DNA from: Arthrinium phaeospermum
Lineage: Eukaryota; Ascomycota; Sordariomycetes; Amphisphaeriales; Apiosporaceae
Assembly: GCA_006503535.1 (NCBI GenBank)
Contig: QYRS01000003.1
Coordinates: 2,914,001 to 2,978,000 of the forward strand
Reading direction: 5' to 3'
Length of the DNA stretch: 64,000 bases
Shown piece after piece: positions 12,114 through 23,087 of this stretch. A program made the translations under genes and the position numbers. The stretch's first letter is position 1; every line of letters begins with the position of its first letter. Below the pieces are notes generated by a model. It worked only from the letters and a program-made list of their open reading frames with translations. It made no database searches and had not been told where the DNA came from.

Positions 12114-12968
12114 AATGGCTAGGGCAGATCTTTTCAAACCTTCTTGTAACTCACTCTTAGGGAGGACCTTGCATTTGTTCTTGGTAGACTTTTGCATTGC
12201 GATGATGGACGGGATTCAAAAAAAAATCTTTTTATTTCACTTCTTCTCATGTATATAGTTTTCACCCTGGCATTTGGCGAAGAGCCCGCCTGGATTTCCT
12301 GCCTTCAGAAATCTTGAGTTGGTCATTTAGAAGCGTTTCAAAATATCTCTGGATCAGGAACCGATCACGAGCTACGAACCCATATGAATTGACAAAATAC
12401 ACCCACGTTTTCGAGCACTCTGCTTGGCCAAATCGAATCTTAGATGTGACCGTGCTTGTGCTTCCTTTGTGGTGGTAAAGCTATATGTACACTGTTGCGC
12501 CGTATGTAGGTAAGTTCGCCCCTTTTCAAATGTGGCACAGCCAGAGCATACGATCTTACTACCGTATATGAGAGTACGTCTTACACCGACTAGCCTCTCC
12601 AGGGTAGTCCCGAGCAATAGTATCTGCTTAAGTTCATTATTGACGCCGGATAGTCTTGCAGCTTAGTTCGCTAGATACCCTCAAACGTAGATAGCTTTTA
12701 GCAGTGAACGCCCAACCCAGCAGGCGAGTCTCAAAAAATGAGCTCAAAGATGAAAAACACGCCACCCAATTTTGCTGTTGTACAAGTCCTTTGACGCTAT
12801 ATGCAAGGGAGGTTAAACGGCAAAAGGGTATCTCTGGAAAGAACCTCCCCCAAACTCCGGAGCGCACGACATGACCCAAACCAGCATGTGCGTGCTCATG
12901 TATGCTAGCAGACTAATAGTACATGGATATGGATGCAATAAATCAAACAAAAACCGCAATGGCGTTCG
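12114..12968. other. Convergent intergenic region
   Basis: This stretch holds the 3' ends of the glucanase (+) and the seven-helix protein (-). An A run at about 12220 and AT-rich sequence fit polyadenylation regions. I see no gene. Confidence 0.45.
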
Positions 12969-15207
12969 TTACTTGATCTCGTCCATTTTTCCTGCAACTT
13001 TTTCTTCCCCTTCTCCTGCTTCCAGCCCCTGACCCACCTCCTCTGGGCTCGGGTCTCCCGCCGCTACACTGCGGATGGAACGGATCGATGATAGTGTCCT
13101 AGAGGGCTTGGGTCTCTGTAGGGGGTGGCAGTCGGCGGTGGTGGCAGCAGCGGCAGCGGCGCTTGTTGCTGTTGCTGTATCGACGACCCCTGGAGCGTCG
13201 CCACACCCACCTGCTGTTGATGCAGGGGCTGCTTCCAACGTGCCTGGTGTCACCTCCTCAGAGACCTGCTGCTTATCATTCCCGTCCTCGGCTCCGAAGA
13301 GCGTAAAGATATTGTCCCAATGAATCGGGCCGGCGGACGCAACCGCCTCGTGATAATCGCTGGAGCCGGAGTTGTTGTGGCCCAATGATGGTTTCCCGTT
13401 GTGCGCCGAGGCCGCGGAACCCCTTCTACTTCTCATCATCAGGCTGGCCGCTCTTGTCGTTCCATCGCTGGGGCGGCGGTAGCACCAGGTTGTTGCAGAG
13501 GACCTTCTTCCCGCCGCGTCATATGGACCGACCTCGGATATGGAGTAGCCTCCGCTCAATGCGTCGGGGCGGTAGTGGTCTGGACAGGAAGCGCAGCTGG
13601 AGCACATGCCGTTTACGACATCTCGCCTCGTGACCCATTGGATGACCATAGCTGAGAACAGGACTTGAAAAGTGTGGTTGTGATTAGCATATATGGTTTA
13701 GCGTTAGAGGTGTGGTGGAAGGGGGAAGAGTGTAAAGGGGTGGGAAGGAGTGGGGAAAGTCGTACTGTCACAGTTGCAGGTTAAGAAGCATAGCCAAGTC
13801 GTTTCGCCGTCGAGGGCCATGAGAAAGGAGAGGTTGCTGCCATCCATGATCAGTAATCTTCATCAACGCATTACCATACCATTTCAATGGCCAAGTGGTT
13901 GCTTACATGATACTGGAGGTAGCTGTGCAGCATGCTCCAATAAAGGTACGTAGGGCGATAGAGCGAAGCCTGGCGTTGGCTGATGTTCGCAGCATACCCG
14001 CGGCGGAATTAAGGTCTGTGCCGTGTCAGTACCCTGGAATTTCTCAAGAGTATACAGAACTGGAATCTTGCAACTCACTTCGAAGTGGTATCAGAAACAG
14101 CGTTGTGAGATATACCTATCAGGCCGTCAGTATTGGGGCTGGCTATCGTGACAAGATGACGGGATATAGCTTACGTTGGCAAGTACGTCACAGGATACCA
14201 GAGGCACCAGGACGGATCGTCGGGCTCCGATGATACATCTTCCGTTCTCCAGGCGGGATATCCGGCTATGATATCCTGTTAGCCGCCATGTATGGTCTTC
14301 CAGCAACAAGGCTCTTACTGCACGAAATTGAGGGTCAAGACTACGATATAGGCGCCTGCTTCGATTTCAATATATACTGTGGCGTGATGGGGTAGCCAAG
14401 TAACTCACACACTAGGCCGGCTGAGTTGAAGGCGTATAGTTTTGATTCGAGCCGCCTCTTGGGACTGTTTCTCACGATGAACTGCAACGACCAACATGTC
14501 AGATCAGCTTAAACGTGGCTTTGGGGAAGTAAAGTATGGCCTACCGCTCTCTCGTTCAAGAAGAGGCATATGGACTGATATTATATTAGCTACGAGCTGA
14601 AGGCGGATGAATTTGTTGTTTGGCAAGAACTCGCATACTATCTGATCTGAGTGTTAACGCGGGCATGTCTTACAGGACGATACTAGGAGTCGATTGACGT
14701 ACCTTGGTAATAACATATAAGGTCAAGCAGACGATGATGGCGGCTGAGCAGTTCTTCCGATCTGCCCAATTAACGCCGCTTCCATGCGAGAGGATGATCG
14801 TGGCGAAGACAAAGACCCACGAATCTACCAGGACGGCGAACACGGCTATCCAGCGGCACCAGGTATCAACATTCGTCTGTCCCTCGTGAGAAAGGGCAAG
14901 ATGAGATACTTACTCCAGATGACGAAGGGTATCTTCTTCCATACCTTGACCGCCAAGTATCTCTGAGCTATAGATTTTCACGAGAAGTCAGCCGGTGCCC
15001 CCAGCCGTATGTGATTGCTATTGTTGTCGGGGGGATTTGGGTGCACCTACTTAGGAAGGCCGTCAAGCCCACGAGGGCGGCCAGGGAGACGAGCAAACCC
15101 CAGACCTCACCGGCGAAGGGCTCGCCTTGATCCCGCTTGGCGTGCAGCAGAAGGGAGGCTGGGGAGCGTTGCCCAGAGACAGCTGAAGAAGGTGAGTGCG
15201 GCGACAT
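12969..15207 (-). CDS. Seven-helix integral membrane protein, fungal conserved family
   Basis: Eleven exons give 498 residues: 15207-15051, 14967-14914, 14845-14703, 14574-14545, 14481-14409, 14355-14319, 14265-14175, 14115-14079, 14015-13907, 13836-13766, 13663-12969. All phases agree. Seven hydrophobic segments are visible, including WGLLVSLAALVGLTAFL, VFAVLVDSWVFVFATIIL, LVPLVSCDVLANVYLTTLFL and LRTFIGACCTATSSI. Conserved-looking motifs are NGRCIIGARR, LRSIALRTFIG and CNCDILFSAMVIQWVT. The layout matches a widespread fungal family of uncharacterised rhodopsin-like transmembrane proteins as I remember it; no ligand or function is known to me. The last intron uses an AAG acceptor, chosen because it restores the conserved seventh helix. 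The 230-residue tail is Ser/Ala/Thr-rich and presumably cytosolic. Confidence 0.8.
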
Positions 15208-17304
15208 GACTAGCTGGATGCATGGGCACCCAAACAGCGCTCGTGATGATGGAATGTTATGGCTTCGTTTACATCACCGTTTGTCCCAACAAAGCCAGCT
15301 CGTATTCTCTGCTATGTGTGCATTGGGATGGATGGCGATTCAGGACGGGCTGAGGGGGAAGAAATGGATGGGAAAGGTTGCCCGCTCTCCTGGACGGGGT
15401 CAGACTCCGAGTATATGCAGCCTTTCAGTCCTGGGCCCCCCTCAGCTTGGACAATACTGGGATCGGCGATGTTAGTTTGTCAGGCACACAATGGCGCTAT
15501 CTCCGGTTTGACGGCAGCGCCTGCTTCATCGGCTGATATGGACGGTTGACGAGCCATGGGACAGGCGTCGAATATGCTAATAGAGGCGAAAGCTGATGGC
15601 ATTGTGGCAACACTGGGCAAATCCGGAACATGTCCATGAATCAAATGGGTTTCCAAGGGGAATTGCCCATGGCGATTATCTGGCTCCGAAGAGACAGGAA
15701 AGCCAGCAATGTTTGGGCCCGTTCGTCCGGTGATGCAAGAAGAATACAAGAGTCGAGGGCCCGAAAACCAGCGCAAGTGCCAAAGGGCGTTTGTCGAATT
15801 ACTCGCCGACAATGTCGAGGCGGCGAGGCCGTGAACTACGGATTGGGTAAAATACTTTGCAGATGGCAGGAACTCTAGTCGGACCAGCCCACGTGCAGGC
15901 GGCCCTGCGTCACTTCCTTGGCCCAGGGCCCTTTCCATCTTGCCTTGCGACATGCAGGCGTGGTCAGACTCTGAATCTGAACCCATCCGATCTCGTGCCA
16001 ATAATACATTATGAAATTGGAGGCACGCCGCTTGATCGGCAAGCCGCTCCAATGAATGCCATTGGATCTTCTTGAGTCGGTCGAACTATTTTGCCCTTGC
16101 TTGTCTGCCTCCCGCATCCGCAGCTTGTGATCTTGGGCCGAACTCAGCCAAGAAAGGGGGCACAAGTGTTTTGGTGACCAAGCGCCCGAGGCTCCGAGCA
16201 GCCTCAACTCAGCCGGCAATAGTGAGGCCGTAGAAGAAGTGACGATATTTGGCACTGACCTGAGAAACTCAACACGTACACGGTTCCTTGCTTCAGGTTG
16301 TTTGTCCAAGTGCTCGTTACGAAGCTTGGGTAATTGCGGCAAAAAGAAGCACCTTCGGTGGCTTGTAGGCATTGGTATTCCGTAGTACTGGTGGAATGAC
16401 CCGATAATCTCTCGACGTAAGGGCAGACGAACAGCATAGGCGCTGCTGTGGTAATACTAGGTAGTTATGTATGTGTGAGTATTTGTACAAGAGTATCCAG
16501 AATGCTTTTTGGCTAGGTACCTTAAGCATACGGAGTCATATACTCACTCGCCTTCACTCGATCGCATCTTATCATATGGTCGGTCGCAGGCCAAGCTGTC
16601 ACAGTGTCGATGCTCTACTGTTGCGCAAACTCTCGCACTGACTGCTTGGCACGACTACACGCATCTCACGCAGAGCAGGCGAAACCCAACCCAGTCAGTG
16701 ACGCCATGGGTAATGCAGAGATGGATATACTACCCCTCAAGGGTAAGTTTAACTCTGTTACCTTCAGAAAGATACCTGGAAGGGGGAGTTAAACATTACC
16801 CTGTAAGGTCGTATCAGGAACAGACATGCGTATGAAGGTGCGGGCATTTACATTTAGTAGGACGGCAGGGACGCGACCCGTGTTTGTGGTTTGATTTAGT
16901 TGGCCTTCCTATCATCCAAGGTTTGGCCTACTGTATCGCTGCGTTGATAGATACTGGCAGCTAAAACATTACTTTCATCAACAAAAGCTTTCGCTGATAA
17001 ACCCGTATAGCCAATTCACCCCCAACGCCGTTGCCATACGCAATTCCGGAGAGCGGCCTCCGCCCCTGGGAAGACCATGCGCCCCCCCCCCCCCCCCCCC
17101 CCCCACCATCTACCCAATAACGCCCATGTTAAAAAAGCCATCATATGCTGCCATCCGAGTATGTACTACCTGAATACACTATGTCGTATGAGTCATGCTA
17201 CTTTGTAGTTTTCTTCTTCCTCCGTCTGTGTCACCAAAGCTTGGAACGTGTTTAGGGAATCTCTTGATAGCCGCGCGTCTCGAGTGACCGTCGAGAACTT
17301 AGCC
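15208..17304. other. 2.1 kb gene-free region with a poly-C tract
   Basis: This region separates the 3' end of the RING gene from the start of the seven-helix gene, both on the minus strand. Open frames of up to 190 codons exist on the minus strand, but their translations look random and overlap in two frames. I see no gene. Confidence 0.4.
17082..17104. repeat. Poly-C homopolymer, 23 bases
   Basis: An uninterrupted run of 23 C. It is likely length-polymorphic and hard to sequence; the opposite strand is G-rich. Confidence 0.9.
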
Positions 17305-18906
17305 TCATTCTGTATCTCTGGGTGGTTGAGCCCTTGTTCGAATGTGGAACTTGTCGCGTAACCTATCGGCCAGGTTATGTCCGGCCCGGTCCTCGGATGC
17401 CACGCTTTCAGAAGGCCCATGCTGCTCCCGGAACTGCCTGAGCGCTCGGATGCGTTCGTCCACCGACGCATGCCTGAGCATGTTCCAGTCGAGTAACCGG
17501 GATCTCCTGCGGCGGTGACCTGCGTCACCCTCGTTGCTCTCGCTCTCTCCATGGCTGCGCTGAACTGAAAGTTCACCCGGTTCTCCTACTCCGTTCTCTT
17601 CGTCTTGTGTACTCTGTGGCCGTAGGTCGAGCCGGCTTTCGGATACGTCAGTGATTATGTGGGAGGGGTATCTGCAACCAAGGAGAAAACTCACCATAAC
17701 GGGCACGTTCCGGAGACATTCACCAGCCAAGGATCAACGCAACCGGGGTGGAACTTATGATCGCATGGGAGCACTCGTACGTCTTCTCCAACCGTGAAGT
17801 CTTCTGTGCAAATGGAGCATCCAAGGTTCTCGTCGTTTTCGTGGCCATCTGGTTTCGCCGCAGGCGCGCTTGCCACAACTGGCCTGGCCTCCGGTCCACT
17901 GTTGCCCTGGGCCGTCGTCTCTGCTCGCGGATCAGGCGTCGCCGCAGTCTCCCTCGTCTGCACGGTAGGGGACACCTTATGGTCCCCAGAGACGCTCTCG
18001 AGTTCCTGCTCTAAATCTCCCTTAGCTGGAGCTGGATCGCCGAACTTGACGATGGGCAGGGTCTCTAACACGGCCCTCGCCAAGCCACGAGCTCTACTCT
18101 GCGTGGGGCGTGGCCCGTAGCGTTCCGGATGTCGGTGTGCCCTGACTGCTCCAGTGCCTATTATGATGAGGAACAGCAGTGTTATCAATCCCGTGATACT
18201 ATACAGGATACTCATGGCAACGGCCGAGTTATTGCCGCCGCCTTCGGGGTTGGGGGTCGAGTTATCCTGGGAATCGCTACCGGTAATGGCTGCGCGTATA
18301 GTCCCTCCAGAATTTACTACCATGCCTCTTGCGCCCTTGGCTTCGTCGTTGCTCACCATGGTCCAAATTGATGTGTATGCGGGCTCCTTTCCCAAGGCGC
18401 AGCTCATGCCCGCTGTGCTATACAGGAGTACAGCTTTCGGCTTGTTCGGCGCCGAGGTGATGGCGTTGAACATGTCGTCGGGTGAAATGAACGAGTCATC
18501 TTTATTCGGATCGCAGGACATGTATGCGATCAGATCCGGGTCGTTGAGCTCCAGGTAGTTCTTTGTATTGACGTTGACCAGATTACCCTGAATGTTGAAT
18601 GACTGTACACTGAGTTAGATATATTTCTCCTTGTAGCATAGGCCGCGTCGTTGGTACCTTAGCCTCGACAGACGTGCCGTTCAATCCGGCCTGCTTCGTC
18701 AACGGCGTGATGGGCACCTTCTGCGCAAGCGGGCCAGAGTCGGAAGGCGTTAATGAACAGGCCATCGTATATTTGGTGTAGTATCCCGGGACATTTTGGA
18801 CATTTCGTATTGTAGGGTCATCGGCAGCCACGGCAATGACAGAGCAGGCAATGGCCAGCAGAGTGTAGGCCATCCTGGCGAACGAGGTAACGGTCGACGT
18901 CACCAT
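17305..18906 (-). CDS. PA-TM-RING type E3 ubiquitin ligase
   Basis: Three exons (18906-18658, 18602-17695, 17635-17305) encode 495 residues. An N-terminal signal sequence (about 12-28, YTLLAIACSVIAVAA) leads into a lumenal protease-associated-type region. A single membrane helix follows at about 209-235 (ILYSITGLITLLFLIIIGTG), then a cytosolic linker and a RING-H2 finger at about 345-388: CSIC, CDHKFHPGC, then CPLCRLDLR. The last cysteine pair is only formed if the final intron (17636-17694) ends at AAAG rather than the earlier CAG, which would create a stop. This domain order is that of membrane ubiquitin ligases sorting cargo in the endomembrane system. Substrates are unknown. The tail after the RING is Arg/Glu-rich. 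Confidence 0.88.
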
Positions 18907-21837
18907 GGTCGCGATGCTGCGACAGCGCGCGCGAATGGCCTAGCAGAAGACGGCAAAGCTAGGTATGATTGGGTCGAAAGCCGCAGAGACCCAGCAGCAT
19001 AGGAAGTCCGGATCTTTGAACAAAACAGCCCCGGCCGGAGGCACACTGTCGCATCCCACCTACAACGCGCATCGACTCCGGCTCTTGCACACTGCTGGAT
19101 TTATTTCTCCCTTCTTTCCAATGCTCGTTCTTTCCGCGCGTGCAAACACACACATACACATGCACGTGCACGTGCACGAGTACGCTCTAGATCTTTTCCC
19201 AATCTCAAGCAGGCATGGACAATGCGGGGGATCGGCTCTGCCTCTTGCCGGATCAACCAGACAAAATACACTGGAAGGAACGTAAGGGAAGAAAGGAAGA
19301 ATAATGACGCTTGACGATTGACGTTTCCCAATTGTTTCCTCGTTGGGAAAGGCAGGCCCGTATATAGAATTATTATCTCCCCCAGGAATGTCGATAACGG
19401 GATGAAGGAGGATAAGGTGTAGGATCGGATTGGTGGTAGTGGTAGGTAGTATACTATGCCCAGTACTTACGTAGGCATGATGGGGTGGATGGGTGGGTGG
19501 GTTCCAGTTGAACCTAGCGGGCTGCGGGACCGGCGGACTCTCTGGACCAGCGGAGGATGGGCGATGGGTGATGGGCGGCTTGATCGTCAACGTAGCCAAT
19601 GGGTTTCGTGGTCGCTGCCAATCTCTCCATGTTTTGTCGCCCAAGCCTGTGTGGCGAACGCCCGTCCATCAGCTGACTGGCGCTGGCGGGGGAGGCGGGA
19701 CTCTGGTGCACCGGCTTCCTAGCGATTTCTGCTAGTGATTTGCCATCTTCAGTTGCTCGTCTGTCAGCGGCCGGCCTTTTTCGTCCCTTTTCTTCTCTTT
19801 GATGGACAATCCGAGACGCATCTGAAATGGAGCTTGGTGCTGCGTTGAGAATCTGAGACACCTGGCTGGTTTTAGCGTCGGCTTATGGTTAAAGCACCTG
19901 TCGATTGCCCCCTAGCTCTGCTGCTCTTCAGCCAATCAACGTGTCTCCCTCGCACGCACTGCCTCAAGTGTGCCCATGACAGGACGATTCAATGCAGGCA
20001 GGTGAGTTTTGGAAATCCGTCGGTCTGCTTCCTGACGAGACGAAAAAGGCGCCCCTTGGGCCTTTCTCCCCCTTGAGATCCAGCCGATCTCCGGGCCCCA
20101 TCCAATCGCGCTGCAGCTGCAGTACATAGACTAGCGACTCTCCGAGTGCCGTGACCAGCAGCTCGTCGATGATAGCCCGTGGCATATCTTCGGCTGTCAA
20201 CGTGTGACACAAGTCTGTGGTCAGTTGGCCTAGCACCGCCCTAGCTCCCATTCCTGACAGACGGGTATGTCTTAAAAGGGCCAACCTGCTGGAACTAAAA
20301 AACATACCTAGTCTGGGTATCCGTAAGCACTTTAACTTCGGGTTACTACTAAAGTTTGACAGTTAACCTAGTTCACGGTCGAGAGGGGGGCACCGGGAAT
20401 GCCTCTCTTGTCTCACACGCACAGGCCGCGATACGGCTTGTCACCCAGGGGCCAACGCCATCAAAAGACCAGTGACGGGAGATAGAAGCTTGGCATCTAC
20501 GAGGCAAGAGACCCCAAAGGCATCACCCTATGGTATCAAACAGCTTTAGTAAACGGGACACACCGCTGCTTTTCACGCTTCATCCATAGTGCTAGTGGAG
20601 TAAGCACGAAAGACGAGCTTCCCCATGATCCGGAAGAGTCGATTCCGGGATAACTGGTGGTGATGGAGACGACTACCGATCGTCAGTATGGCTGGTGACA
20701 TGACAGTTGCGGCGCTTCCAAATCGTATAGTTCACCAGGAGAAGCGGCGCCAGTCTGGTTGAACCGCAAAGCATAGCATTCACTAGTCGCGCATGTGCTT
20801 CATATATAAAATGTACAGTCATATCTCATCACATGAGTTCTATCTCTGGTGTGCCTGGTATTGTGCCACATCTTATGAACCATGGCGCAGCTCCTCCGTA
20901 GCCTTGTGAAACTTGACAGCAAGATGAGCCAGATCGTGACAGGCGCCCGACATGCATCCCGTAACGAGAGAGATACATGATCTACCAGTTCGTAGCATGC
21001 ACCACTCCCCAATACCCCAGCCATTCGCTCGATAAAAACGCCGAAAATACAAGTACGCGGTTGGCGGGAGGTGCAAAACATTGTTTTAGGCCAATGGTTA
21101 ATTACATTGATACTTGCCCGTCTTCCGAGGGACCCTGGAGATTTCGGTGAAACTGTCTCATACCGTTTCAAGCCATCAAGCAGTTCAAGCATGTCGGCTA
21201 TGTTAACTCGGCTAAGTACGGGTTCTCGCGATGCTGAGAAGGAAGCGAGTTCAATCTAAATGAAGCCACTCGATGGTGTTGTATAGGTTAAGGCGGTTTT
21301 ACAGGTTGGTAGTTGGCTCTATTTCACGAGAACGTCTTAGTGTAGCTCATGAATGTGTTGCACTTCATGGTGGTCATCAGGGGTGACTTGGCAACACCCC
21401 ATCATAATCCAGTTGCTCGTGTGGCCGCTACAGTAACCCCGTCCGGGTGAGGTTTCTGGGCCCAGAACCACAATGGAGGCGAGGCTCCTCATCTATATTG
21501 TGATGTTGGGATACAAGGGCACTGGAGCCGTGGGTTGCTGATACAGGCTCTCTACGGTGGATGGGGAAGCAAGAATGATTCAGGGCCATACACGTTCATG
21601 CTAAATTATGTTGGGACAGGTTTTGTTTAGAAAGCTCTCTTCATAGCACCCGCCAGATGCGAACTGCTTCCGGATGTCCTCAACACAGATCGGAGCGTAC
21701 GAGTCAATCCAATCAGTCGGGGCTCCTGTGGTGTATGCAAACACCAAGGTAATCCAGTTCCAGTAATGGAACCCCAATTCAAACCCCGAACCGATTCCAG
21801 TGCAGGCAAGCTTGCGATGTGAATCGTACGAGGAGAC
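18907..21837. other. 2.9 kb region, no firm gene
   Basis: The left part is the promoter of the RING gene, with CA/GT-rich simple sequence near 19148-19178. A coding-like minus-strand segment lies at 19967-20213 (listed separately). The remainder has no credible frame. Confidence 0.4.
19967..20213 (-). other. Coding-like orphan segment
   Basis: On the minus strand, after a good acceptor (ttgacag, at about 20195), an open stretch reads IIDELLVTALGESLVYVLQL and then RDWMGPGDRLDLKGEKG. It has a strong third-position G/C bias like real exons here. A donor-like gtatgt lies upstream at about 20308. I see no complete gene around it and do not recognise the protein. It may be the last exon of an unresolved gene or a relic. 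Confidence 0.25.
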
Positions 21838-22761
21838 CTAAATCTCTTCCATATCCTCCAAGTCGTCCAGCATAGGCCAGTCGCCGACCTCAACACGCTC
21901 GGGCCGGACGAAAACGCCATGCTTCATGGCCGATTCTTGACCCCAGTATCGTGTGCCGTTGATGCTGCCGTCGTTCTTGCCCACCGGCTCATCCAGCTGA
22001 ATGCCCACCCAAGCACCCAGTGCGCCGGGGATTTCCTTGACGTCTCCAACATACTTGACCTCACCCCTCTTCGCGTCTTCGCCGCCGACTCTGCATCGTT
22101 TGCCAACCTCAATGCCGCGACTCTTGATCTCCTGGAGAAAGGCATCGATCTTTGCTTGCTCCAGGCTGGGGGCATCTGGGTTGAAGCGGCCTAGCTTCTC
22201 GGCCTTCTTCCAGGCCAGGACCGAATCCGTCTTCTTCTCATACTCATCAGCTGGCATGACATATTTGTCAACACCCGAGATGTCGGTGTAGTTTGGCCGC
22301 TGTCCAGCTGGTCTTGTATCAACAACCTGTGCTTGCGATGATTAGCCATCGATGCAGAAGGTCTAGCTGGCTCTTCGGAAGCAGTCCTATCCACCGATGC
22401 ATCAAAGATGGACCGTCGGCGCTGCCGGGTCTGCGTGCGATCGTACGCCTCTTGCGCAGAGATCATAGGCCCGCGCCAGCCGCCCATTTGTCATCTACGG
22501 GCAGAGGGTATCGCTCCAACTCACCTTTAATTCTGCGTATGGAGTAAGAGGGAAGCTGGTCAGGTAGGTGTTGTCCTCGTCCACAGCCTCGATGGCCACG
22601 GTCTCCTTGGAGGGCGTCTGCAAGACAAGCCGCTGAGCCGAAGGCGGCACCCCTGTCATGGGTTCCAATTTTGCCTTGAGCTGGGAAATGCTCCATGATG
22701 GCGTGATACGTCGTTCTGACGCCGAGTTCTCGGAAACGACCTGCAGCGGAACATCGGCCAT
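21838..22761 (-). CDS. Tubulin-folding cofactor B (CAP-Gly protein)
   Basis: This cofactor passes alpha-tubulin along the folding pathway. Two exons (22761-22525, 22326-21838; intron 198 bases) give 241 residues. The N-terminus is a ubiquitin-like domain (SISQLKAKLEPMTGVPPSAQ). The middle holds the conserved YTDISGVDKYVMPADEYEKK linker with a short helical segment. The CAP-Gly domain runs from about 152 to 230, with GALGAWVGIQLDEPVGKNDG and GVFVRPERVEVGD. The acidic C-terminus ends EDMEEI, as expected for binding tubulin cofactor E and tubulin. Size and order match the family (S. pombe Alp11). The ATG at 22761 is chosen because it starts the ubiquitin-like fold (MADVPLQVV). Confidence 0.93.
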
Positions 22762-23068
22762 CTTGGCTAGCCTGTTGAGATGAACGAGCGATGAGCCGAG
22801 GCGCAGTGGGTGAACCGAGGCAGGGGTTGTGCAAGATATAGGGTGTGGTCCAAGCGGTGAGCAAGCCAAAGCCCCTGATTGCGACACGGAACGGAAGGTT
22901 TTTCTAGAAGGACGTTAGAAGTCGAAGCCCCTGCTGGTTTCGCGTTGTGCTGAATGTTGCGATCTTGCGGAGGTGGTGGTTTCCGTAAAAAGCGGCGCAC
23001 AGAGCTATTGCAGGGTTGTAGTTGGTTCGTTTGGCATAATGGGGCTCTTTCTCTGTCCGCCTTAGCAG

Positions 23069-23087
23069 GTAGGTACTCCGTACCTAC
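23069..23087. repeat. Perfect inverted repeat, 8-base arms, 3-base spacer
   Basis: GTAGGTAC, spacer TCC, GTACCTAC. It lies about 310 bases upstream of the cofactor B start codon. The arm word recurs elsewhere in the intergenic DNA of the window. Confidence 0.8.

Noticed and set aside
10719..12197. 492-codon open frame on the minus strand opposite the glucanase
   Set aside because: It is an artefact of the extreme GC3 codon bias of the sense gene. The translation is low-complexity Gly/Val/Leu with no family features, while the sense strand has a signal peptide and a catalytic core.
14379..14460. tRNA-like words (tggggtagccaag ... gattcgagcc)
   Set aside because: The segment is an intron/exon part of the seven-helix gene and does not fold into a cloverleaf with paired ends.
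15480..16372. Minus-strand frames of 190 and 165 codons
   Set aside because: The two frames overlap and both translations look random. No splice-supported gene is visible.
19060..19644. 194-codon minus-strand frame upstream of the RING gene
   Set aside because: The translation includes Cys/Thr alternation from CA repeats and Pro/His-rich noise. Better explained as promoter sequence.
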